DNA from: Cytospora piceicola
Lineage: Eukaryota; Ascomycota; Sordariomycetes; Diaporthales; Cytosporaceae
DNA: 64,000 nt
Reading direction: 5' to 3'
NCBI GenBank assembly: GCA_023375675.1
Contig: JALQBC010000020.1
Coordinates: 372,001-436,000, forward strand
This document shows, one piece after another, positions 11,604 to 23,425 of the stretch. Below the pieces are notes generated by a model. The model had not been told where the DNA came from, did not search any database, and was given only the letters and a program-made list of their open reading frames with translations. A program made the position numbers and the translations under genes. How positions within the stretch are numbered: position 1 is the first letter of the stretch; each line of letters begins with the position of its first letter.

Positions 11604-13827
11604 CTAATTTCCACTCAAGATATCATTCGCAATCTTCTCAGCAAAGGCATCTAGAGGAAACGCGGATCAGCGGTGGGAAGAATACATCTAAGATTTTTCT
11701 TGATATTGGGGGAAGTAAGTATTGACTTACAGACTGTATGGGCTGGTGCCCCAGGAGGCAAGACAGGAAAAGCCGATGCGTCTACGACTCGAAGATTTTG
11801 CACGCCATACACCCTTGCATAAGAGTCCACGACGGCCATGCTGTTATTCTGCGAACCCATCGCACATGTACAGCTCCCATGGTAGCTAGAAAATGCCTGT
11901 TTCTGCACGAGCGCCAGGATTTCTGCATCAGTCGAAACGTCTAGTCCGGGGAAGGCCTCAGTTCCGATGACCACAGGCGAGCTGATGTTTTGTGTCATCA
12001 CCTGCCGGGCGTGCTTGAATGCCGCCACGGCCATTTCCTGGTCACGCGGGTCGAGTAGCCAGTTGGGTGACAGCTGAGGGTTGTCAATAGTGTCATTGGA
12101 CATGATAGTAATGTTTCCACGTGAGAAAGGAGCCACAAGCGCAACCATGGGCGAAATAAAGTTCCCCGCTGGTGCACTTTGGCTGTTGTTGTTGTAGCCA
12201 AGGTAAGCATCCAGGAACATGAACATGATGTGTGGCCAGTCTTGGGAGAAGGACTCGATTTCGTTGAGCGTTGAGTTTGAGATCGAATTATCCGGTAACC
12301 TGGAGAAGGCAATGATGTCCCCTCCATTGTTTGTGAGCATGCCGGTAAGGTTCTCACGGTAAAGGGCAGTCTGCTCGGCAATGATGGCAGGATTAGAGAA
12401 GGAGTTGTGGGTAAGGACATCTACCTCGTACGTGGGAGCCATCAGTGTATGGTCCTGTAAAGCCTCGTCAGTCAAGAGCACATACTAATGGAAAGTCGAG
12501 AACATAGACAGTCAACATACCCACATATTCTGGCCGACTCCTGGGAGATCCGAGATAATTGAGATACCCAAGTCTTTGAGTGTAGCAGCGGGTCCAATTC
12601 CGGACACCATCAAAAGCTGCGGTGATCTAGACGAATGTCAGGGTAAAGGGTAATATAGAGAATGATTTTGACCACGGGCATACCTCAAAAACCCTGCAGA
12701 GACAATGACTTCTTTAGTTGCGTTGAGTGTATACTCCACCCCACCACTGTCTACCACGGCACCGTAGGCGTTTTTATGACTATCAAAGAGTACTCGTTTT
12801 GCCAAAGTATTCTTGTAAAGGTTCATGTTTGTCGTCATCATGAACGCCTCGCGTAGATAGGCTACTTCGGCCGAACAGCGGGACTGCGTGCGAGAATCGA
12901 TGGATGAGGCGGTGTAGGCAAATCCCCAGAACCTGCCATCAGCGAGACCGCCAGGCAGGTTCGAGAAGCCTAAGGCCTCGAGCCCCTTCTGGATCCATGA
13001 GGAAATGGGGTTCGCCCAGTTTGGGTAGCCTACTTGGACAGGACCGCCATTTGGGGTATATAGCGAGGCATTGTAGAGAGTAGTGGTGTTCGCTAGCCTT
13101 GTGTCCTCGTTAGGGGGCGTAAAATTGCCGACTTTTTTGTAGAAAGGCAGCATGTTCTCGAACAAATAGGCATCATCTCCCGTTACATCAGCCCATTTCT
13201 TTAATGCAGCAGTCGGTGCTCTATAGTTCGAAAGATTTGGTTAGCCGTGTCCATTACTATGCGGGAGTTGGACGCCAAAGATGCCAGGGGAATATGCGAG
13301 TACAGACCGAGGAAACCACATGTAATTGCGAGAGCTTGCGCCTCCCAGCACCTTGCCCGATGGGTAGAAGATAATCCTATCATCTAGTTGCTTTTGAAAC
13401 ATCGAACAGTCAGTATTATTTCTTGTCTTGAATGATCTTTAGTCTGCAACGAGTTAGTAGCTCTTACACTTTGTCTTGTAGTATACTGCTCCCAGTCCAA
13501 CAACGGATTTTTCAACACAGGGTTCGAACCACCAAACACTGAAGCATAAGCCGGGATCTGGGAGTAGTTTCCATTTGCAAACTCGGCAAAATCCCCGGCG
13601 TTAACCACGGCCACCGTATGATTGGAATCGGCAGCAAGCCGGCGTGCCAGAGTGAGACCGGCAGTACCACCCCCAAGGATGACATAATCGTATGTCGCTG
13701 AGATGCCTGGGACACCGAAATGAGAGCCGAGAAGTTGTTGTGCAGTTATTGACTCGTCGAAATGACGGGCGCTCAATGCTACGCTATACAACGTGCATGC
13801 CTGCAAGAACAGTCGAAAAAGCTTCAT
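11604..13827 (-). CDS. Secreted GMC-family FAD oxidoreductase
   Basis: Six exons, read right to left: 13470-13827, 13308-13383, 12684-13220, 12521-12626, 11731-12484 and 11604-11650, encoding 625 residues. An N-terminal signal peptide ([20 protein letters not shown]) is followed by the FAD Rossmann motif LGGGTAG (residues 51-57), the [13 protein letters not shown] signature, the second signature [11 protein letters not shown], and a C-terminal [12 protein letters not shown] with the active-site His561. The ending TVYAFAEKIA is family-typical. Family members are aryl-alcohol, glucose or choline-type oxidases and dehydrogenases. At the second catalytic position, usually His or Asn six residues before the Tyr of TVY, this protein has Ala605, with a His shifted three residues downstream. 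Several N-glycosylation sequons fit secretion. Confidence 0.85.
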
Positions 13828-14029
13828 CGCGGTATAACGGTCTGATGAGTGTTGGCGGGAACAGGATGTCAGTGGAAGAGGAAAACAAATAATGAAATTG
13901 TACCGGACTAGTCGGTTCTTATATCGTACTGATTTATAATGCAGGATCAGGGAACCCTGCTCGAAGGATAAACAAGGATAATGCAGACCGCTACTGATTA
14001 ACACGGGCTGAATTCTAAGGCTTTACAAA

Positions 14030-15292
14030 AGGACATCTTTAAACATATTATATCTGTTAATGATTAGTGCTAAGATTAAATCTTACTTACTTTATAATAG
14101 TATACTAAGACTTAAGCTGCTTCTTACTAAGAAGTATAAGTATTAAATATATTAAGCTTATATAATTAAATATTATATTATTATTAAGTATTATTTTAAT
14201 AGCTAATTAAAGTTTAAATAAAAAACACTATTATAATATATTTAATATAATTATACTTTAAATTTAATAAAAAATAAAAGTAATAAAAGTATTAAGTAAA
14301 AGAGTTAGTATATATTAAAGTAATTTATTAAAAAATAATAAACCTTTTTAATAAAAAGTATTTATTAATATAAAATAAGTAAAGATTTATTAACGTTTTA
14401 TTATTATTTAACTATATATAGTTATATTTAATAGAAATATCTTTATTATTAAATTAATAAAATACTATTATAAGAAATAAATATATATAATTATTTATAA
14501 AAATAAGTATTTATTATCTTAGTTTATAAATTAAAAACTAGTTAATAATAAGAATTAAAGAAATTTAACTTTAAATATTATTATATTATATTAAAATAAA
14601 TATAAGAAGAGTTATAATTTTAATATAAATATAAGTTTTCTTATTAAAGAAATAAAAAAGAAAACTAAAAGTAAAATATTTATTTTATAAGTTTAAATTT
14701 AAAAGTAATAGTAAAGCTTAATAAGTTACTTAATTTATATATAAGTATTAAGTTAAAAAACCTTTAGCTTTAATACTATTCTATTATAAATACCTTTAAA
14801 AGTTTTAAGTTAAATACTTTAAAAGTAAGCTACTTTTTCTTATAAGCTAGTTATTTATATAGTAAATAGCTTAAATAGCTTATATTTAAACATTTATATA
14901 AAATTAAATTTAATACTTATTAAGTTACTATTTATTAAATATAGTATAAAGGTATATATAATACTATTAAATATTATAAGCTAGTGTCTTTTAAAGCGTA
15001 TAAGATTAGTTAGTAGTATATAAGTTACTATTTAATATATTTAGTTATCTTAAGTACTTAGCCTTTTTAAGCATTTTCTTTTCTTTTTAAGTAGCTTAAA
15101 TAATACTTTTTTTAAGTACTTATTAAATTCTTAATTATAAGCTAGCTTTTTATATTTAATAGTAAATAATCTTTCTTATATACTTTATATATAGAAAATT
15201 TAAGTATAAATATAACAGAATAGTATAAGCTTAAGGTTTACTTAATTTAGCACTTATATATAAACTAAATAACTTATTTAGCTTTATTATTA
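14030..15292. repeat. AT-rich, RIP-degraded block flanking the retrotransposon
   Basis: About 1.26 kb of extreme A/T sequence with no reading frame. It is more degraded than the adjacent retroelement, having lost nearly all C and G, so it is probably an older RIP-affected repeat into which the element inserted. Confidence 0.7.
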
Positions 15293-15297
15293 CCTTT
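15293..15297. repeat. Target-site duplication, left copy
   Basis: The pentamer ccttt immediately before the 5' LTR is repeated immediately after the 3' LTR (22395-22399). Five-base duplications are the normal product of Ty3/gypsy integrases. Confidence 0.85.
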
Positions 15298-15502
15298 TAT
15301 CACAGGCTAGAGCCTACAGGGGCTTCGGCACACACGGGCCGAAGCCTGCGCTATAACGCTACACCTACGCTATAACGCCTAAGAGCAGTATAATCTCTAC
15401 TCTGCGCACTACTATAATAGCTACTTAGAATCTTCCCTTATAAAAGATTATAAACAGTAATAGGACCCCTTTCTATAACTACTTAAAGGCTAGCCTTTTA
15501 TA
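15298..15502 (+). repeat. 5' LTR of the gypsy element
   Basis: A 205-bp terminal repeat paired with 22190-22394, same length with no gaps. Its first bases tat and last bases tata correspond to tat and caca in the other copy, consistent with an ancestral TG...CA repeat altered by C-to-T and G-to-A changes. By hand count the two LTRs differ at roughly 22 sites and every difference is a transition. Confidence 0.9.
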
Positions 15503-16979
15503 TATAATCTTCTATCTATTATAATAGGCGATAGTACTATTAAGGAGTAGTTATAGCTTAAAACGATATTAAACAAGTCCTTACTTAAAACAGGGCGACC
15601 TGCCTTTACGTTAAACCTTTTCTAATAGCTGTAAAGATAATAATTCGAGGTCTATAAACGAAATCGCGTTAATAAACGTAACGAACTTATATAAGTTGTT
15701 TCCGAACTACGCGAAAGTAATAAAGTAAGCTATTGTAAATTATAAAAGCAGTTTATAAACGCCTTTTAAAAAGCTGAAGCGAGATAAGCCGCTAATTAAA
15801 TTTATACTTAGTCGTAGGCTAGTAATATATCGGCTATAGGCGAAACGCCTCCCGACGAGAACCGAGCGGAACCTGCTCCTACGCTTAAAGAACTACTATT
15901 TTTAAGCTTATATAACGACTAAGGCCTAAAACATAATAATATAAACCGAGACTTTTTAACTAATAAAAAGCGTAAGCCTTTCCCTTAGCCCGAGAAGTTT
16001 AATAATAATCGGACGCGCTACCTTTTATAAGAAGCGTAGATAAAATATAAACTCGATCGGGATACAGACTTTATCGGTAATAACTATAATAAATACTACG
16101 CGATTTATAATCGCCTAAAAAGAGTAGCGAAAAAGCTCGCTAACCCTTACTATACTACCGGTAGGCCTAATTAAGACTATAACCTTATCGCTTTTATAAC
16201 GTACCTTTATAGTTACTACTACGATAAAAATACACTAATATAAGTAAGATAAAAGCTGTTTAAGACTATATAAGGCGAGAACTAGAAATTCTCTTTATTT
16301 TATACGAACTAAGAACGAGTGCTTTCCGAGTTAAAAAAGACTTTTTAGCCTAACGAGGCTAAGCTTATTATCCTCTCGAAAGCGATTAATAATAAGCTAA
16401 AAAGAAAACTTATACCTATAAATATACCGACCTACTATACAGAATAGGTTAAGACCGTATTTAAAATTATAGAAAATATAAAACGTTTAAGCTTAAAAAA
16501 GAAGAACAGCTACTTAGCTACTTTTTACGTAAGTACGTTTAAATAATCGAGATAACAGACGTTAACAACGATATACTACGTCGCCGCCGATAAAAACAAT
16601 AACGTCGTAATAACCGATATAAACGTCGTAAAAGCTAAATAAGGTAAAAAGTAGCGAACGCGTTAAGTAAGTAGCGAAAAGATTTAACGGTATAAAGACG
16701 AAAACCTTTATCTACATTACGCCCGGTCCGACTACCGTATAAACCGCTATTATCTATTACTAGCTACGCCCTTTTTACAGAATAGTATTTAAGCTATTAC
16801 TACTTAAAGGAAAGGAGAAGAAGATAAGGATTTAATCGGCCTTTAAACAGAAAACGAGTAGCTTTTATACTTAGTCGCGTATAAAAGCTAAAAGATATTA
16901 AGTTCGAGCTAAAGGCTATAAAGCTACTTATAAATAGTTCCCTTTTTATAGTTAACCTACTATATAATTAAATTAAGTT

Positions 16980-19900
16980 CGTTAATATACTAGTGGATAC
17001 CGGCTATAAAAGCTACTTTACGGTTAGTAACTAGCTTACTTATAACCTCTACCTTATACGCTTCCTTATCTCTTTCTGTACCTTAAAATAAGCAGCAGGC
17101 TTTAAAACTATTACTTCTCCGAAAGTTATCTTAAAAATAACCTTCTTAAACGTCGACCTCGACGAATATAAACACCGCGTTTAAGCCTATATTATCCTAT
17201 ATCTATACTATAGTATTATCTTAAGAAAGCTATAAGCCGAAATAAAACGTATTACCTATACGGCTTATAAGTATCGTATTATAATCGGACGAGTAAGTAA
17301 CCTTAAGGTATAAGAATAAAGGTTTACTCTTATCTCGAAGTACGTTATTATAGGCGTTAATACGTTCGTCTTTAAAACTAAAGTACGGTAAGGTAAACGT
17401 TTATAAATAGTAACTATATAGCTTTTTACCGTAATACTCGCAGACATTAATAAAGCACTCGCTTTAAAAACCGAAGTATAAGTTACTAACCGCCTTCTAT
17501 AAAAGTTCGCTTACTTTATTAAACTCTTCGATAAAAATAAAAGAGATAAGCTTTTACCGTACCGCTTAAAAGCTAACTACGAGATTCACTTTACCTTTAA
17601 TACAGACGGTAAGCTAGTTAAAGCCTTATAAGACCCCTTATACGGAATATCGTAAGATAAGCTCTTAGTCCTTTATAAAACACTTACCGAGCTACTCGAT
17701 AAAGGCTATATATAAATAAGTAACTCGTTAGTAAGCGTACCGGTTATTTTTATTAAGAAGCCTGGTAAAAGCGTTTATTTTTACGTTAACTATCGTGCTC
17801 TTAATACTATTACCCGAGTAGATCGGTACCTTCTCTCTCTTATTAAAGAAATACTTATAAGTATCTTACGAGTAAAGTAGTTTACTAAACTCGATATCCG
17901 AGCGGCTTTTTATAAGCTTTGTATTAAAGAAGAGGATAAGTAGAAAATAGCCTTTTAGACTCGATTCGGCTTTTTTAAATAATTAGTAATATCCTTTAGC
18001 CTGTCCGGAACACCTACTACCTTTTAACAATATATTAACTTAGTACTATATAAGTACCTTGATATTACCTACTTAATATACCTCGATAATATACTTATTT
18101 ACTTTAACAAGATATATTAAAACTATAATACTAAGGTTAAGCAGATCTTAAGCGCCTTATAAGCTGTAAAACTTAACCTAAATATCTTTAAATATAAGTT
18201 CGATATATAAAAGATAAAATACCTTAAGTTTATTATTAAAGCCAAGGTTAAAATTAAGATAAACCCGGAGAAACTACTTACTATTAAAGACTAAAAAGCT
18301 CCGAGTATATTTAAAGGCATATATAGCTTCCTCGGCTTCGTTAACTTCTACCGGTAGTTTATTAAAAATTACTTAAAAATCGCTAGCCCCTTTCTACTTT
18401 TTACGAAAAAAAGGACTTCCTTTCGTTAAAAGCCTAAGTAAAAAGCCTTCTTTAAACAGCTTAAACACTACTTTATTACCGAACCGGTTTTAGCCTAATA
18501 TAATCTAAACCTCTGTATACTTCTTAAAGCAGATAGCTTTAAATATTCCTTAAAAGGCTACTTATCTTAGTAAGGCTATAATAAACTACTCTGCCCGGTA
18601 GTATATTACTTATAGCGACTTACGCCTATAAAAAGTAATTATAAAATCTATAATAAAGAACTCCTTACTATTATAAGCTGCTTAAACACGTAAAACACCG
18701 AGCTCTGTAATATAGCTTCCTTATTTACTATCTACTCGGACTATAAGAATCTAAAGTACTTTATAATAACTCGACGTCTTTTAAAACACTAGGTTCGTTA
18801 ATTAAAAGAACTCTTACGCTTCCGCTTCTAGCTCGAATACTATAAAAAAGCCGTTATAGCGCGACTAAATACACTATTTAAAAGGGAATAGGATATACCG
18901 AAAGGGATAAATAATAAACGTTTTATAAGTCGGGATATCTAACTACTCTGTAAAGAATAGCTATCCTCGGGATAACGTCGAAGCGGCTTTACCTAACTTA
19001 CTACCTTTATCGTTAGTAGTAAAACAGTTCCTTAAGGCGGAAAGCTGTTTACCTATAAAGACCTATAAAGCGCGTAAGACACTACTCTTAAACACGATAT
19101 AAACTATCTTCGCCTTATCCGAGCTGTTTGTAAAGGGGCTAAAAGCTTCTCTTCTAATATATAGACGACAGATAATACGTCCTTTAACGTCTCGATTATA
19201 AAGTACGAAATAAATAATAACTATATTCTTCGGTTCCGAAGGAATATATAAGTACTTAAGTAAAAGCCGTTATATACTAGCCTTATCTAAAATACCTATA
19301 ACTCTTATATCTCCGGCTACCTTAAGTAGGATACGACTATCTCGCTACTTAATCGTAAGTACTTTTAGCCTAAGATATATCGTATAATACGTCGTTTTAT
19401 AAAGAACTACGACGTCTATAAGAGGAAGACCGTTTAATAATACCGAAAGAAAAGCCTTTTTAAGCCCCTTTTAGTTCTCGAGCGGATATAAAGCGAGTTA
19501 TTTATCGACTTTATAACTTACTTACCTTAAAAACATCCGGAAAACCCCGAGTTCCTTATAGTTATTATAAACAGGCTAAATAAAGCTATTACGCTTAAAG
19601 CTATAACTATAATAAAAGCTAAAGCCTATATTAAACGGTTTTTAAACTACTATTAACGATTTTATAGTTTCTTTAACGCCTTAACTAATAACCGTAGCTT
19701 TAACTAAGTAAAAAGATTTTAAAAACGCCTCTATAATCTTATCGGTATTAAGTAGCGACTAAATATCGTATATTACCTCGAGACCGACAGTATTACCGAG
19801 CAGGCTAATTAAAAGGTTCTCGATTACCTATAAGCCTTTATTATATATACTTAGTTCGACTAAAGCTTACTCTTCTTAAAAACGTAGCTCGCTATTAATA

Positions 19901-20640
19901 ACCGGGACACTTTTATAATCGGTATTAGCCTATTTTTCCTTTAATATAACTACTATACTAAGCCGATTTAATAAGTATAGCGTTTAGCTATACCGGCTTA
20001 TAAGCCGTACGCTTAAGCCGAAGATTTTATATAACGGTTTAAAAATATAACAGAATTCGCTTAAGCGGCTATAGCCGCTACCTAATAAAAGATAAAGGGA
20101 ATAGCTAACTAATAGTATAGCCCTATAAAGCGCTTTATTATAAGGGATTACGCCTAGCTATCCCTTAAAAACGTCTAAACTAACTAACCTTTTAAAAAAC
20201 TTGTTTAACTATATAAGAAGTATCGTATATCTACCGTAATAAACTCCTACATCGTAAAACTAAAAGTACCGTTAGGTATATATCTACGCTTTTATATAAA
20301 TCTCTTACTAAAAGCGAGTAATAACCCGCTCTTATCTTAAGCTTTTCGCGATTACTAGCTACCTTTAATCGTCCCGGAAAAGGGCAGAGATAAAGTAAAG
20401 CTTAAGTACTACGTTAAAACTATTTTTAACGTATATAAAAAGCCGGTATAAGGCAGACTTAAAGCAGGTATAGTATTAAAACGTAAGGTTTACGTTAAAT
20501 AGGTTAGTTAAGTCTAGCCCTTTTAAAAACTGTTAAAAAACTTCGAAGATATAGCCGCACTTAATAAATATAAAAACCGTTATAGGTTAGCTCGTAATTA
20601 TAACAGTCCCTTTATATAAATAAAAAGAAAATCTACTATA
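16980..20640 (+). pseudogene. pol: Degenerate pol: protease, RT, RNase H, integrase, chromodomain
   Basis: Recognisable pieces, in order: an aspartic-protease motif LVDTG (about 16989-17003); reverse transcriptase with YVNYRALN (about 17782-17805), KLDIRAAFYK and the catalytic region read as YLDNIL (about 18079; ancestral form of this motif is YxDDIL, the N being expected from G-to-A change); an RNase H segment around 18.5-18.7 kb; an integrase core around 19.49-19.95 kb including a GIK-stop-RLN stretch and a TEQAN box; and a chromodomain tail with NFEDIAALNKYKNRY (about 20545). Stops fall where Trp or Gln codons are expected. The protease and RT readings lie in different frames, so at least one shift or indel is also present. 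No function remains. Confidence 0.88.
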
Positions 20641-22189
20641 CTAAAGGCTATAGTAATTAGCTATAATAAGCTGCTACGCCTTTACTACTAGTATAGTAAA
20701 CGGTTAATACTAGATAATACGAAAACCTACGTTATTTCGTACTAATAGATACTAACTTATTATATAAGCCGAAACGATATAGTAATACTAATAGAATAGA
20801 ATTTAGCTAGCTTAAAAAGAGCGAGCTACTCGATACTAGCTATATACTTACTTAAACTATAAACCTTCTTCTCTTTTAACAACGGTAGTAACTCCTTATA
20901 TTCCTATCTTTCCTTTTAGACTCGTTAAACCGAACGAAGGAATAGCTTACGATATACTTATATATACGACTATATTAACTAACTCTTACTATCGCTCGAG
21001 TTATAGCTTACGTACGAAATAATAGATTTCTTAATCTTAACTACCTTATCCTTTAGCTTACTAAACTTAACCGTTAAGCTATAAACGGTAGTAATAAGAC
21101 TTTAAATAAGGTTATTCTTTTACTTTTAAAAGAGAGTTAACCGCTACTTAACAGATATAATACTACTTATTACTTATACGATAAGCCTAAACCTTATTAT
21201 TTAAGTTTATATTAGTAGTATATAAGCCGCTTATAGCCTAAATACTACTACTACCCGAGCCGCTCGCCTAAGTATCCTTCTTACTTTATAACTACTTACA
21301 GGCTTAAATTACTATAAGACCGGTAACGTTCTACGCCTTTACGAAATCTATAAAAATAAATTAGCTGCTTAAAGCCTGCTTACGATAAGAAAAGGGGAGG
21401 TTTACTATAATCCTAAGAATTAAATTACTTCGCCTTTTTAGCTAAAGTCTTGGTAGCCTCGATTAGCTTTAAGTATTTAAACAGCTACTAAACAGGTTAG
21501 TATTATAACGTAAACGGCTTTTAAAAAAAGAAACTTACCGGAATATATAAGTAACCGATATTCTTTCCGTTACTACTATATATATAGAACGCGTAGTAAG
21601 CTCTTTAACCTACCGGAAAGGTTAATAAAGTATAAGCCGCTTAAAATAAGCCTTCGACTAACTTATTACTTACTAAGGTAGTTATAATAGAACGCGTTAA
21701 GATCTTTAGCTAAGCGGTAAATATATTCGAAGCAGAAGACCTTATAAATATTATTAAGATAAACAGCTAAAGCGTTATAAAGGAAGTCGGCTTTAGCTTT
21801 TTAAATACGATCTCGCTTCTTTTAGTTAGTAGTAACGAACGCCTTACCTATAGACGATATACGGGTAAAAGACAGCGATAGGCCGCGTCTTCGCTTTCTA
21901 GCTATAGTAAATAAACGTTAAAGATTAAGCTGCTTATAAACGATATAGAAATAGCTACGTAACGGCTTAAAACCTTTATCGTAATTAAAATAAAAGAAAA
22001 GGGGGGGGGGGTACTTATAGTAAGGTTAACGGTTAGAAGAAAAGGAAAGAGAAAGAGTACGTTCGAAGGGCTATAAAGGGTAACGGACCTAAGTAGGTAA
22101 CGCTAAGGGTCTCTATAGGCGTACTCTCACGTAACGTATAACATACAGACCTTTAAGGTTAAAGATATACTTAAAGAAGGGGAGGCTAA

Positions 22190-22394
22190 TATCACAGGCT
22201 AAAGCCTATAAGGGCTTCGACATATACAGGCCGAAGCCTACGCTATAACGCTACACCTACGCTATAACGCTTAAAAGCAGTATAATCTCTGCTTTACACA
22301 CTACTATAGCAGCTACTTAGAATCTTCCCTTATAGAAGATTATAAACAGTAATAAGACCCCTTTCTGTAACTACTTAAGGGCTAGCCTTTCACA
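22190..22394 (+). repeat. 3' LTR of the gypsy element
   Basis: A 205-bp copy matching 15298-15502 without gaps, ending in caca. It is preceded by a purine-rich primer site and followed by the target duplication ccttt at 22395-22399. Confidence 0.9.
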
Positions 22395-22399
22395 CCTTT

Positions 22400-23390
22400 A
22401 AATTTAAACCTTTTAAAAAAAGATACTATACTTAACCTTTTTCTTTCTGTTTCTTTAGCTAAAATACTTATATTTACATTAAACATTATAGCTTTACCTT
22501 TATTATTTTAATATATTATAATAATAAAGTTTTATAGTTTTAACTATTAAAGGTCTTATATATAATAGTAAAGTATATTAACAGATTTAAATATTTTATA
22601 TAAATTACTGTTTTTATAATAACTATATTAAAAAAAAATAAATATCGTTTAATATAAAGTATTATATTATATAAACTTATACTATTTTATTATTCTATTA
22701 TTATTAACTATTATATAGTAATTATATTAAATTATATTAACTTTTATATAATATTTATATAATTATAAGTTTAAAACTTAATACCTTATATAATAAAGTA
22801 TATATAAGCTTATTATTTAAAAGTTTAATTTTAAATATTATAAGTAATATATATAAAAGAAATAATAGTTATATAAGTAGTATTAAAAAAGTTATTTAAT
22901 AAAAGTATATAAAAGGTAAATGTTAATATTACTATATATTTTATAAATATACTTTAATAGTAATAATTATATTTCTTTAAAACTATATATTACTTAATTT
23001 AATATAATATACTAAGTAATACTACTATTTATTAAGCCTTTTAAAAATAATAAGTATTATAATTTAAATTTTAAAAAGTAGCTATTTTATTTAATTTAAT
23101 ATAGCTATTTAAATATAAGCTATATAAGCTATATACTATATATATAAGTAGCTTATAAGAGAAGGTAGCTTACTTTTAAGGTATTTTACTTAAATACTTT
23201 ATTTTATTTTTTATAAATTCTTAAATATATTAATTAAATATTAAAGTTAAAGTTTATTCTTTATATATATTATAATATATCTTTAACTAATTAAATTTTA
23301 TATGTTTTCAGCTTATACTTTATATTAAGCTAAGAAGAATTTAGTATAGAAAGTATAATAATCTGGTAGGTATTAATTTGTTAGGATCGG
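22400..23390. repeat. AT-rich, RIP-degraded block
   Basis: About 1 kb of extreme A/T sequence directly after the retroelement, with no coding frame. Together with 14030-15292 it probably represents one older repeat split by the insertion. Normal composition resumes near 23395. Confidence 0.7.
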
Positions 23391-23425
23391 TATTTTTGTC
23401 CGCCTAACTGTACTTGATGTAAGAT

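Larger units (their letters stand above)
15298..22394 (+). mobile_element. RIP-inactivated Ty3/gypsy chromodomain LTR retrotransposon
   Basis: A complete 7.1-kb element bounded by two 205-bp LTRs and a CCTTT target duplication. Between the LTRs the remains of a gag-like region (about 15.6-16.9 kb) are followed by pol in the order protease, reverse transcriptase, RNase H, integrase, which defines Ty3/gypsy. A chromodomain-like segment follows the integrase. A polypurine tract (aaagaaggggagg, about 22173-22185) precedes the 3' LTR. All frames are interrupted by TAA and TAG, so the element cannot move on its own. CpG remains frequent while CpA/TpG is rare, the RIP pattern. About 1.5 kb between the chromodomain and the 3' LTR is unexplained. 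Confidence 0.93.

Noticed and set aside
13201..13383. Apparent stop inside the GMC gene after [13 protein letters not shown]
   Set aside because: An 87-bp GT-AG intron at 13221-13307 removes the stop and restores [16 protein letters not shown].
17265..17447. 60-codon minus-strand frame in the retroelement
   Set aside because: A chance gap between stops in RIP-altered sequence; no domain, and the element reads on the plus strand.
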